Shown here in pieces: positions 1-12,700 of a DNA stretch of 64,000 nt (the stretch's first letter is position 1; every line of letters starts with the position of its first letter). Source of the DNA: Phascolomyces articulosus (lineage: Eukaryota > Mucoromycota > Mucoromycetes > Mucorales > Lichtheimiaceae); NCBI GenBank assembly GCA_025677815.1, contig JAIXMP010000011.1:868001-932000 (forward strand), given 5' to 3'. The position numbers and the translations under genes are program-made. Under the pieces are notes generated by a model, which did no database searches, had not been told where the DNA came from, and saw only the letters and a program-made list of their open reading frames with translations.

Positions 1-2437
1 TCTGATTCAACTTCTGAAGACGAATATGAAGTAGAACGAATTGTTGATCATCGTAAAGTTGGAAAGAAAGTATGTGTTATATTGACATTATTCTTTTTTC
101 GCGTTTGTTCAAGGAAATCTCGTGTCAACTTTGACATAAATTGACCGTTAGCTCATTTTTATCACCTTTTTCCCCCTTAGTTACAATATTATATTAAATG
201 GAAAGACTATAGTGATGAAGATAATACATGGGAATCCGAAGCCAACGTGTATGTACTTTTTTTCTAGGATTGAGAAGGAGTAAGGTGAAATTGGAGATTA
301 ACAAAAGAGTGTTGGTTTTTTTTTTGACAATAGATTTGCGACCTCTTTAATTAATGAATATTGGACTGATCGAGGTGGTCGTGAAGGTATGGAAGCAGCA
401 CGAAAGGGTAAAAAGTTGCAAAAGTCAAAAACTACAACTTCGAAAGGCAAGCAAAGGAAACTTCCAAAAGCAGCATCAAAGTTGTCGTCGTCTTCTTCCT
501 CTTCTTTCAGTTCCTCTTCCTCTTCGTATGCTCCATCTTCCTTTACATTAGCATCAAAACGTACTCGAACGCCAGATGTATCCCAATCTGTTGATAAGAT
601 AACAGAAGAAAGTAGTCAAGGATCAGTAAAACGTGCACGGACAGGGTCTACACAAGGGGGAAATGATATGGTGATCAACGAAGGTAAGGATGCTTTGACA
701 TATTCCAACTAACAATAAAATTTGCTGAAAATCCAAAACTCATTATCAAATTGTCATTAGTACCAGAAACGGATGGTACGTCATTATTGCCCTCACTATC
801 CACCGCCAAACAGCAAGAACCCACTGTACCATCACCATTACATACATTAGCATCAAAATCACAACCCGAATCATCCGCACCGAAATCAATATCTCCTTCT
901 CAAGGGGATAAGCAACAACAATTAGCTACAATCTTGTCAACAATCGAAACAGAATCATCAAGCACACACCATGAAGAGCAATCATTATCTACAGAAAATG
1001 AAATAACCATATCATCAGAAAAAGAAACTGATATAAACAAATCGGGTGATGTAGAGAATGAATCAATTGTAGCGGAGGAAATGATACAAGAGACAGAAAA
1101 GGAAAACAATCTTTTTGGCAATCAGAATGAAAATGTTTTTGATACGGAAACGATTTCACCTTCTTTGTTGGAAACAATACCAAAAGATAGTACGACCACA
1201 ACCCTAATTGAAAATGATAAAACACCATCTAATACCATTACAACCGAAAAAGAAGGATTATCGTCCGTTGAAGAAAGTATCTCAACAACAGAGAAACAAC
1301 AGTCTAAGAATCTCAAGGTCACTGAGCAAGAAAACAACACGCAAAAGTCTTATATACCTGAAACAAACACGTCACGCTCAGATAGGGCTGATAACAATGG
1401 GGATCTGTGGGATCAAGATATAGGGAAGACAGCAAGAGAACAACAGGAAGATTTATCAACAACAGCAAAGGGCATTATGCTATCACCATCATCTAGCCAG
1501 CAACACGAAACGATATCTTCGTTCAATTCTTCTTTTGAAAATATTATTGACAAGGAAAATATAGCACAGAAGGACAATAAAGAAAATGGGCGAGATCTAA
1601 TAGACGATATTTTGGATGAACCTACTTCGGTTGTATCCCCTGGTACATTGGATGATGTGATGTTTGATATTATGAGTCAAGAAAGATATTCTCTCACTCC
1701 TCCCGTTGCAGATGGTATCCTTGGTACCACTGGCAGTAGAATACCAACTGTAGATGGAAAGCAAGACCAACAACTAGAAGCAACAGATAATGTATCAACT
1801 GAAGAACAACAGCCAGCAGCAACAAATACGTTCAGTGAATCAGAAAAAGAAAACGAATACCATACTATGAAAGACATCACCACTACCACTGCTAGTGCAA
1901 CAAAATCAGCAGCAGATTTGGAAAAAGATACCGTGGCGCTAGAAGATGTTGTTACACGTATAGTTTCTTTCAATTCAGTCAAAATGAAAAAATTGAGTGA
2001 AATTAATTTGGATGATGTGATTTACGATGACAATTTTCCTGAAAGTCAAGAGGATTGGATTAATGTGAAAGAAGTAGTGACGGTAACAAAAGTACCACCC
2101 GAGAATCCTGATAGTGAAGTTTTTGTGGTGATTCGATGGTAACTAAAGGATTATTTTTTTTATTTTTTTGTTCCCAAAGAGAGGGAGGGTGAGATTTTGA
2201 TTTGGTATAGTTCCCGTTTCAAATATAATAACAATTGCATGAATAAAAACAAAATGATAGGAACAACGATATCTTATCCATGCACCCAAGTCAAGATATC
2301 CGAAAGTATTGTGCTCGTCAGGTAAAGAAAAAAAAAGACCGATTGAGATTGAAAGAAAGATTTGAGTATTAATTTGATATGTCTATTCTCTATAGTTAAT
2401 AGATTTTTATGAAAAATCTATTAAATTTGATCGATAA
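1..2437 (+). CDS. HP1/Swi6-type chromodomain-chromoshadow protein (5' partial)
   Basis: Exons 1-69, 181-248, 334-683, 761-2138, 2261-2321 and 2396-2437; all joins keep frame and use GT-AG. The first 33 or so codons plus exon 2 encode a chromodomain (EYEVERIVDHRK, then YYIKWKDYSDEDNTWE, aromatic cage Y/W/Y), the module that reads methylated H3K9. Exon 3 continues with SLINEYW. The last three exons encode a chromoshadow domain (DWINVKEVV, then HPSQDIRKYC and LIDFYEKSIKFD), used for dimerisation and partner binding in heterochromatin. Between the two lies about 550 residues of Ser/Thr/Glu/Gln/Asn-rich linker. HP1 hinges are usually under 100 residues, so this is unusually long. The start codon lies upstream of the window. 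An in-frame TAA directly follows the exon 4 donor, so the chromoshadow domain is seen only after splicing. Domain assignment is firm; silencing role is inferred from the family. Confidence 0.88.
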
Positions 2438-4154
2438 TCTATTTTGCTGCTATCAAAATAAAAATAACAAAATAGTTGAATGAATGAATACTTGTATAAA
2501 TAATAATAATAAAAATAGTAACGTTGTATCATAATACTACTTTTAATGGTTTATAACATATTAATAATATGTCTTTCATATGACATTTCCATTACATATT
2601 CAACATTAGTAAACGTGAATGATTATATTCAGAATTGGGAAGTGCCATGTTTTTAAATTCCTCTAATTTTGGATAAGTAAACCGAAATATAACTCATTGA
2701 ACTATTTATGCATATTTAGACGTATCTTAACGCATTGCAATATAGTAGAAGTAGGGCATGTACACTTTTATCATTCATATTATATGATTTACAGTAATTT
2801 TTTTTATTGAATATCAAAGAAAGAATGTCACATTGTCTCTAAACCAATTCTAAAAACGAAAATCACTGTATACTCTGAAAATGTAAAAATGGCATTTTTT
2901 GCCACATCGATTTTTACAAAAATATCATATTACACATTGGCAATACTGTATTTGTAGTCCTGTTTTATAGAAAAAAATCAAAGTATTCGCAAGTGGTATA
3001 TAAAAGAAAAAAAAATGAAATTATTGTAATAATATATAAAAGCTTACAGTTTAAATATACATATAGGCGACTGCCAAGTATATATATATAGAAGGTTTTA
3101 AAACAACTGTCATCGCAGATTCTAATTTTGGATCTATAAGATTAATGGCTAGAACCACAAAGAATACACTGCAACTGGGTTTTATAAGTTATACAAGTGT
3201 TTATGGACCCAAATTCGATTTATTTTTTTGTTATCAATATCACAATTGTACAAAATAAGTGTAATGGAAAAACAAATGCTTAATCGGTTGATAAAACTTT
3301 GAGACCCCAATCCGCATGTTTACGGCCTCGTTGTCAAAGGTAAATTTTAAATTATAAATTATAATATATTCTTATCCTTTTTATTCATTCAATCGAATCG
3401 TAGTCTTCCTCCTATTTTGTTATTAGGATATCTCTGTACCGCATATCTAAAAAAATCATGATAAATAATGGTGTGCTTTAATTACTTGCTAATAAATGCC
3501 TGTTCTTCGTAGAATATTGTAATGGACATGGTAAAACAAATATAAGAATCTGCCGACCTTCGAAAAAAAAAGTTATTAAAGGAAGGAATCCAAAACCTTA
3601 GATCATGGATTACTATAATGAAGTGACAAAAATGACTACCCAAAGCATGGGATTGAAAGATACGTATAGTCTAATAAAAAAATGCGTCTTACGACGGCCT
3701 GGAAACAAGAATAATCTCTCATCGTTGAATTCACACACACATTAATAATAATAAATATATTGGGAATCTAAACAAGTGGTTTGATTTGTTATTTACGTTT
3801 AATAGTTTAGTGTAAATTAATAACAGTTTCTTTTTTTTTCGTAGTTGTTGAAGGTTGCGATATATGGTCTTGTTACCAAATAATGATGGGTAGTGGTATA
3901 AGCAACTTGTTTGTTATGCAATGAGGTAATCGTACTGACACCTTCCCCGCCAAAAAACTCATGTTGCATTTTACTCGTCATCTTCCTAATTTGGAATGAA
4001 ATCATCGGAGAAGGGGATCATGTCCAAGTTTTACCAAAAGTATAAAAAAAATGAGTAATGATTAATTGCTGCATGTTTTTCATATAAATTTGTTATTTCG
4101 CTTCCCTCTTTTTATTGTGTTTCAGTATATCATACAAATTTAAAATAATAAATC
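2438..4154. other. AT-rich intergenic region
   Basis: About 1.7 kb of AT-rich DNA between the HP1-type gene and the dehydrogenase. A 62-codon minus-strand frame at 3817-4005 has no recognisable domain and was not accepted. No RNA gene or clear repeat family seen. Confidence 0.6.
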
Positions 4155-5364
4155 ATGGATTACAAGAACTTATTCAGTGTTAAGGACAAGGTAATGATAA
4201 TAATGAATACTTTTTGTATAATAGATATAGATCAATTCATTATATGCTACTAACAAACATAAACAACTTTACTGCTGGTAATATATTAGGTTGTCTTGGT
4301 GACAGGTGGTTCTCGTGGTATTGGTGAGATGATTGCTACGGTTCGTGTTTACCATTTAAAATCACAATGAACGATACGAAATCTTTTTTTTCTTTCGCTC
4401 CTTCTTCTAGCTTAATGACCATTTATTCTATTTATTTATTATAGGGTTTTGTGAATGGTGGTGCTAAGGTGTACATTACCAGTCGATCAGCCGATGCTTG
4501 TAATGAGGTAAAAAAGAAAAGCGATTTCATGAATTGAACAAGAAAATGAATTGGAAAGAAGGAAGGGAAGAAAGGGAGGAAGAAAATATAGAGTACTTTT
4601 ATAATAGGGCTATTATGAACCGTTAGGTTGTCGCCAAGTTGAACGCACAAGGTCCTGGTAGCTGTGTTGCTATTCCTGCCGATTTGCAAAGCTTTGAAGA
4701 AGTCCAACGTTTGGTCGCCGAAATTAGCAAGCATGAAACTCACCTTGACGTTCTTGTCAACAATGCTGGAGCCAACTGGAATGATGGTATTGCTGACTAT
4801 CCTGATAAGGCCTTTGAAAAGGTCATTAATTTGAACTTGAAGCGTATCTTTAGCTTGTCTCAAGCGTGAGTTTTTATCTTTATTATTATTATTATTATTA
4901 TTTTCACATGGAGAGAAGGTATAGAGGATGGAAAAAATTAACGGATGATATATTATCATGACAGTTGTTTACCATTGTTGACTGCCAAGGCATCTGCCGA
5001 AAACCATTCCGCTATTATCAACATTGGTTCAATTGATGGTCTCCGTGTTCCACCACAAGACACTTATGCTTACTCTGCATCCAAGGCTGGCCTTCATCAT
5101 TTAACTCGTCATATGGCCTCCAAGTTGGGTAGTGACTATGTCTTATGTAATGCCATTGCTCCTGGTGCCTTCCAATCCAAGATGATGAAAGCTACTTTGG
5201 ATGCTTTTGGTGAAATTATTAAATCCAAGATCCCTGTCGGTCGCATTGGTTCACCTGAAGATATTGCCGGTACTTGTATTTATTTATCTTCCCGCGCTGG
5301 TCAATATACAAATGGCGCTACCATTACTGTGGATGGTGGTGCTGCCATTTTCTCTAACCTTTAA
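4155..5364 (+). CDS. short-chain dehydrogenase/reductase, RhlG-like
   Basis: Exons 4155-4190, 4290-4340, 4445-4507, 4627-4865 and 4965-5364 give 262 residues, the usual length for a classical SDR. The Rossmann nucleotide motif TGGSRGIG lies near residue 20, NNAG near residue 95, the catalytic Ser in INIGSIDG, and YxxxK as YAYSASK, so all catalytic residues are present. A C-terminal TVDGGA segment closes the fold. The opening (LFSVKDKVVLVTGGSRGIGE) and the overall pattern resemble the RhlG / 3-oxoacyl-ACP reductase-like subgroup, which is NADPH-dependent. The substrate cannot be told from sequence. The second intron has an unusual GTTCGT donor, but the join restores the conserved IAxGFVNGGAKV strand. 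It is convergent with the proton ATPase gene, 306 bp away. Confidence 0.9.
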
Positions 5365-5670
5365 TTTTTTGCATGAATATCTGTATTACACCAACAAGTA
5401 GACTCCTCCTTATTCCCTTTTCTTTTTCTATTGTAACGACATTGTTAAATTATACTGACACATAAAAATACGACTTGTTTCTCTATTTATTATTATTAAA
5501 ATTGTATTTGTTTATATATATTTACAAATTAGCTAAATTATTTTTGTTATTGTTATTGTTGCTATTTTTTTTTTGTTTCATTCCTTTTCTATAATTCTTA
5601 AAAAAAAGGTTGACTGTGTGTTTTCTTTTCATTGTTGGTATATATATTTATGGTTTTTGTTGTTGTTGTC
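5365..5670. other. convergent 3' intergenic spacer
   Basis: AT-rich spacer between two converging genes; it must carry both 3' ends. Several AATAAA-like and TTTATTA strings are present, but no unique terminator can be assigned. Confidence 0.5.
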
Positions 5671-8600
5671 TTAACGTGGACTGATTTGAGGATTGAGAGA
5701 TGGATTTGGAGGAGGTTGTAAAGAAGAAGAAGCAACAGGTCCAGCACCACCATTCGATTGTACTGCTGCAGTGGCGGCTGCAGCAGCTGCAGCCATTGAA
5801 CTACTACGACCACTAAGCTGACGACTTAGTCTACGCGTTTGTTCCTTGGATAAGCGAGGTCGTTCAAGAGAAGCCAATGAACGCAAACGACGTGTATAAT
5901 AACGAGCTGATGTGGATGTGGATACAGCTGAGGAACGACGTGAAGGAACATGTCCTTTTTCTGCAGGTCCCATTTTACCTCTATCAAAGTAACGTTGCAT
6001 ACCAAACTTGACCCAATCCAAAGGAGAAAACCAAATAAAATTCCATACCCAAGCAACACCAGCCCAATGCCAACCACATCCTTGGATATTGGTGAATCCC
6101 CAGTTAGCATATACAGCAATAAATGTAGCCACCAATTGAGCGACAATAAAGGCACACATAAGAATTACTGAAGGACGTTCCATAAAGAACCAACTTTGAG
6201 ATCGAGTAATAAAAATTAAAGCTTGTGAAATCGTCGATACTTGTAAATAAATAATAGAATGTAATCGTGGATGGTTGGCGTCGTCAAATTGATCCAAACC
6301 AAACTTGCGATGGAAAAACGTAGTCTTGTATATCACGGCAAAAAAGGCAATCGTGGAAGCAGCCAGATAGAGACCATAGACGATAGCATAAGAGAAAATT
6401 TCATACAAGTTCCATTGATCTGGATGAGGGGAAGGTCGAACACGATCCTTGGAAATCGTCATGATGGTTCCATCGTTTAACATGGCCAAAATCAGAACCA
6501 TAAAAGGTGGGAAATCGAATTGGAAGGCAAATACCATGATAGCGAAACCCACGACAATACGGATAGTGACAGAACAAGTGTACATGGAGTAATTACGTGC
6601 ACGTTGGAAAATTTGTCGAGAATTGATAAGGGCTTCAATGATCACAGATAAACCAGGTTCAGTTAATACAATATCAGCTGCAGATCGTGCGGCATCTGAG
6701 GCATCGGCCACAGCAACACCAACATTAGCTTTGGATAGTGCAGGAGCATCATTCACACCATCACCCGTCATAGCAACCATATGACCCATTTTTTGTAATC
6801 GTTCGACAATTTCATACTTGTGTTCAGGGTAGACACCTGCAAATCCATCAGCACCCATCACCAATTCATCGACATCAGCATAACCACTTCCAGGAGGGGG
6901 ACCATCCTTGAGCGTAGTTGAAAGATACATGTTATCACCCATACCAAGACGACGGCCTGTTTCTTTAGCAATGGCCAATTGATCACCTGTAATCATCTTG
7001 ACTTGAACACCCAATTCAATAGCACGATCAATTGTTTCCTTGGTGTCAGAACGTGGTGGATCATAAATAGGTAGCAAACCAATCAATTGAAACCCAAGTC
7101 CTTCATTACCCACTTGACCAGAAGGAATTTCATCAATAGCCACAGCCAATGCACGAAGACCTCGTCGAGCAAATTCATCCACATCATCATTCAATGCTTT
7201 GATCTGTTCTTCCGTCTTGCCACGTGTACACAAATCCAAAATAAAATGCGACATACCCTTGGTAGCACGAAACACTTTTCCATCGGATTCCCGTTTATAG
7301 GTAATTTCCGTTCGTTTGATGACTGGATTAAATGGTTTGAATTCAAGTTCTTCAATACCTTCACGAGCCGCCCTGGGATCCTTAAGGGCATTGACAATAC
7401 ATAAATCAATAGCATCTTGATTTTCCATCCGAGAAGCATAAGCAGAAATACGCATGACATCATCAACAGTATAATCATCCGAATAAGTGCGTACGGTCGG
7501 CTTATCCACAATCAATCGATTCAATGTTAATGTACCCGTCTTGTCTGAACATAAGATAGTAACAGCTGCCATTTCTTCAATAGCAGTAATACGTGTGACA
7601 ATAGCTTTATGTTCTGCCAATTGTTTTGCACCAATGGCCAAAGTGACAGAAAGGACAGTAGGCATGGCAATAGGGATACCACCAATGAGCAACACCAAAA
7701 TGTTATCGATACCACGACGATAGGCGTAACGGAAAGCTGCATACATGACCAAAATTTCGACCACCAAAAAGATACCAATACTGCAAAGACAGAAATTACC
7801 AATCTTGGCCAAAATGGATTGTAAATGACCAATACCTTCATTGGCTTCACCCACCAATCGAGCCGCACGACCAAAGAATGTATTGGAACCAGTACCAATG
7901 ACAATGGCTTCAGCTTCACCTTGTTTCATGGTTGAACCTGAAAAAACTTCGTCCCCTGCATCTTTGGTGACAGGTAAAGATTCACCTGTCAAAGCAGCTT
8001 GATCAATAGAAACTTCGCCATGAGCACGAATCAATCGACCATCAGCAGGAATCACATCACCTAATTTGGTAGCAATGATATCACCAGGTACTAATTCGGA
8101 AGCTTCAATTGTTTTCCATTCACCATCCCGTTTCACCTTTGCCTCGGGAGCCAAAGATTCCATCAAAGCTTTGACAGCATTCCCCGCTTGACGTTCTTCC
8201 AAAAAACCAATAATAGAATTGGCTAAAAGAAGGATAATGATTCCCACAAAATCTGGCCAATCTGGCGGTCTTCCACCACCGTTAGATACGGCAATGGCAA
8301 CAATTGCAGCTGCTTCCATGACCCATGAAAGTGGATTCCACATAAATCCAAGAAATTGTAAAATAGGATTTTGTTCTTTTTGTTCAATTTTATTGGGTCC
8401 AAAATGTTGTATACGTGCTTCTGCTTCTGCAGAAGTCAATCCATCTGTACTCGTTCTGTATATTATTATTTTTTTTCAAATAATGGTTGTTTGTTTTGTT
8501 AAATAGATATTCTCAGTATAGCATTAATATATTGAATGATAGGACTTACTCCAAAATACGGAAAAGTTGAGTAGGTTCCATAGTAGTTAAATCATATTGA

Positions 8601-8827
8601 TCATGATCATAAAGTTGTTCAATAGGAATATCCTTGAGTGGAGGAAAATTGCCTGTCTTTTCATTTAATTGTTTATCATCATTATTATCTGGACCACCAT
8701 CGGGTGCATGACTTTTTGACTTTAATGTGGTTGTTGTTGTTTCATGAGATTCGCGAGGTGGTGCTTGAGATTCGACACTTGTTCGTGCAGTAGGATCAAT
8801 AGTAGGTTTTTCAGGATCGTCCGCCAT
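5671..8827 (-). CDS. plasma-membrane H+-transporting P-type (P3A) ATPase
   Basis: Exons 8550-8827 and 5671-8455 (minus) encode 1,020 residues; a GTAAGT donor and phase-2 join give RILE-TSTDGLTSAEAEARI. The protein pumps protons out across the plasma membrane at the cost of ATP. Key sites: TGES (about 249-252, actuator), CSDKTGTLT with phospho-acceptor Asp about 397, KGMS and TGDQ nucleotide-site motifs, and MTGDGVNDAPAL (about 656-667). Membrane segments include GGIPIAMPTVLSVT. Segments such as NGGGRPPDWPDFVGI and FPPFMVLILAMLNDGTIMTI read like plant P3A pumps more than yeast Pma1. An N-terminal extension of about 95 residues is charged. The C-terminal tail is Arg/Ser-rich with an Ala run (about residues 960-970) and lacks both the yeast tail and the plant 14-3-3 terminus, so autoregulation may differ. 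Function is certain at family level. Confidence 0.95.
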
Positions 8828-9723
8828 ATGTTTGCTGATTATTTTTTGTATATATAACAATTAAAATAATGATTGCTTAAAGAAGAGTACCCAAAAAAAA
8901 AGTCAAAAGGGAAAAAAAAAAAAAAAAAACAAACAACAAATAATATGGGTATGACATAAAAGTGAAAATCACCGAGCTATAAGGATACTTTTTTTTTTTT
9001 TGTTTCAAATGATTTATGATCATAGCATTATATCATCATTTTGATAACATTAAAGATTATTAGTGAATATGATATTTCTTGCAGGTATTGAACAAGGCTT
9101 TTATATATATGCTAGTAATAGTAATAATAATAATAATAATATATATAAAAAACAAGAGGTGGAACAAAACAAACAGCGCCAACGCGCGTCTTCAATCAAA
9201 AAAGAAATTTCAACAATAAACAAAACTGTTTTTTTATTTGTTTATGCAAAATGGACTTGTCTCCCCCAATAAGAATTTTCAATTTTACCCCCCCAAAAAA
9301 AAACCACATCATATTATAAAAAACCCTCTTTCAATCCATGTATTTTTTTTCATGTGTGAAAAACAATAAATGTACGCGACCGGAAGAAGAAAAACAGGTT
9401 TTTTTTATAAGTTGTTATAATAATAAAAGGCGTGTACCTTGAACTGGGAACTATTTTATTGTTGTCATCTAAACTTAACATTTTGTTATTATGTGTAAAT
9501 GTCTTCCCCCTCCCCCAAAATAAAAGAATATGGCCCAGACACTTACATTAAACTTTTTTTTTCGCCCACACACACACAACACAACATAAACTAACCTTTT
9601 CTTTTTTCACTGTCAAAAAAAAAATAATCTTTTTCTCTCTTCTCTCTTTTTTTTTTTTCTCTTTTTTCACTTTAACCAACTCACACTCACATTCACACAC
9701 ACACACTCACCTTTTGTTTTAAG
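8828..9723. promoter_or_regulatory. divergent promoter region (H+-ATPase / deubiquitinase gene)
   Basis: About 0.9 kb separates two divergent start codons, so it must hold both promoters. It contains long A and T runs. From about 9635 to 9720, directly before the ATG at 9724, is a strong CT-rich and CA-rich tract, typical of fungal core promoters and 5' leaders. No defined transcription-factor site is claimed. Confidence 0.5.
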
Positions 9724-12700
9724 ATGGAAAATATGAATCCATTTAATCAGCACAATCATCACCATCATCATCCGATGGAAGACCAAACTGGTTATTGTAC
9801 TTCAGATAATATGCAAGACCTTTTGACATCAGTCCCTTCTTCAGTAATGATGTCTACTACACCTACCAATGTTACAAAGTTCATGTCTCAACAACATCAC
9901 CATCATCCAAATACAATCATGACACAACCACAACCACCACCTTTTCATCCCCATCCACATCATGACGCGTCAAATACGACACCAACTACAAATACAACAA
10001 TGACCACAATGACGGACCCTTCTTCTATTATGGAAAGCATGTATTATACTACTCAACCACCACCTGCACCACTTCAAATTTCTTATGAGGAACCTCCTCA
10101 TCAACATTCTCATCAAGAAGAAAAACATCCACAAGAATCATTTTTACCTTCCTCTTCATCTATGAAAGAACCAGAACAACAACACCAACAGTTTGATACT
10201 ACTCCTGATATTACTACCACAGCTGTTATAAATACAACAACCACAACAAATACTGGTACCACTGCAACACCTACAATGATGACACCCCCTCCGCCACAAC
10301 AACAACAACAACACGAAGAAGAGGAGGAAGGCTTATCACCTCAACCTGAAAAATCATCTACACGTAAACAACAAGGTACATTTTTATCATATTTGATAGA
10401 AATACTTTCATTTTATTTAGAGCACAGAACAACATGTTGATTATAACATAATTTAATATATAGAAACTTCATCTGCGTCACTTCCTTCTCATAATATGCG
10501 TTGGACAAATGAAGAAGATGAACTTTTACTTACAGGACTGGTAATTTTTTTTTTAATTTATCAATCTGTTGTTTTTGATCATATGGTTTTTTCATTAATT
10601 TTAATCAAAAATTGGGTGACTGATTAAAAAAAAAAAATTATATAGTTAGAACACGGTTATGGAAAATGGAAAGCTATTTCTGAGCATGTCAAAACACGAA
10701 ACCCACTTCAATGTAAAAACCATGCGCGTCACTGGCTATTGACCGACAAAGTATTTTTTTTTCTACTTTTTTTTTTTTTTTGGTTGTTTTTTTCTTGCTT
10801 TTTTAATAAACTGACAAATACATTTATTACCTATAATTATAGATGGATGAAAACGTTCGTAATCAACCTACTGTCAATAAACCAACCGGTTCTGAAGAGG
10901 ATAAAACATCTCAAAAACAACAACAACATAATCTTGATGAAGAAACATTAACCAACTCAATGATGATGATGGAGACGTGTCAGCCTCCTCCTTCACCACA
11001 ACCTGGTCCATTTGTCTTTCCTCCTCAACAACCCATCACAACAAATACGACGGATGAAATTATTCCTCCATCTTCTATAACTACTACAACAAATGATACC
11101 ACGCTTGCTTTGGAAAATACCACTCATATTGCACCAAAAGATACTACTGTTGTCAATACTACAATGATCGATAATAATGATATCAGCAATACTAATAATA
11201 ATAATAATACCACATACACCAATAGCGTAAGTAATAAATATATATATACTTCTAAAAAAACCTCTCTCGGTCCTTTTTTAAATAGTATTATGATGTAACT
11301 TATATATATATATTATGTTATATAGGAGTGTAAACACTTTGACAGAAACACAATTACTGACGATGAAAAAAAGAATAACCCTGAATGGTTTTGTGACTCG
11401 AAATCCAATGCTAAATCACCCGAACGTTACATGAAAATTCGTAATCATATTTTGGATAGTTGGCATCAAGTATATAAACCACGATACATGACCAAAACTG
11501 CCGCACGCAAAAGTTTGAAAGATTGTGGTGATGTCAATGCCATTGGACGCGTTCATGCTTATCTTGAAAATGTAGGTGCTATTAATGTCGGTTGTGTGAC
11601 AACTACTAAACCTCGCGCACCAGCAACACGACGCGCTGCTGTTCCATCTTCCTCTTCTTCTCGTCGTGGTTATTTCTATTATGAAGAAACAGATGATGAA
11701 GATGATAGCAATGAAACGTAAGATTCGTTTTTTTTAAAAAAAAAAATACATGTTTTCTCCTTTGAAGAAAAAATAGCAACTAAATATATATTCCCTTGAA
11801 TTCATTATATAAATATATAGTTCTCAGAAACGTAAATCAAGGCACGCTATATAAATATTGCTCTTTTGGGTCATTAGAAATAAATAAAGATACAAAATAC
11901 CCTTTCGAGCTAATGATGCATTTTACTTTTATCATCATTATTGTTTATAGACCAGATGATGATTATGACGGACGCTCTGGTGGTAGTAAAGGCAATGGTA
12001 GAAACAGACCTCGACCTAAACGTGTCACCAAAAAGCCACAACATTATTATGATGAAGATTCTACACGTGATACTGACGATCCCTTTTGCCTCGTACCTGT
12101 TGAAGATTATGTTGATGTTGACCCACCATTTCATGTTGATATTGCTAGTAATGCTTTGGTAAATATAGAAAATAATTATCCTTTATTATTATTGTTGTTA
12201 TGTGTGCAATTATCCAAAAAGTTGTAATGACAAATTATATTGCTACACCCCCCATATGTATAGCTTATGATGGATTTTCATTCCCATTTGTCATACACTG
12301 AAATCATTGGATTGTTGGGTGGTCGATATGTACATGAAGATCGAAAGCTTCACGTTGAATGCGTTTTTCCTTGTCTGGGCACCAGTAGTACAGATATTGA
12401 GGTATACTTCTCTATCTCTCTCTTTTTTTTTTATTCTGTTCAACGTACAGAATTATATATATATATATATATATATAGAAAAAAATTAAATTCTCGTATA
12501 TCATTTATAGTGTGAGATGGATCCAGAATCAGAAATGAGAGCACGAGAAGTATTCGCAAACAAAGGTCTCTCGGTAGTGGGCTGGTATCACTCTCATCCA
12601 ACATTTGAACCCAATCCAAGTGTTCGTGACATTGAATACCAACAACTTTATCAGGTATATACAAACATCGGGAGGAGAGACGAGAAATAATAATCATGGA

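Noticed and set aside
3817..4005. 62-codon minus-strand frame
   Set aside because: No family or splice partners; lies in the promoter-side region of the dehydrogenase gene.
5598..8437. Open frames on both strands overlapping the proton ATPase
   Set aside because: Shadows of the conserved ATPase reading frame.
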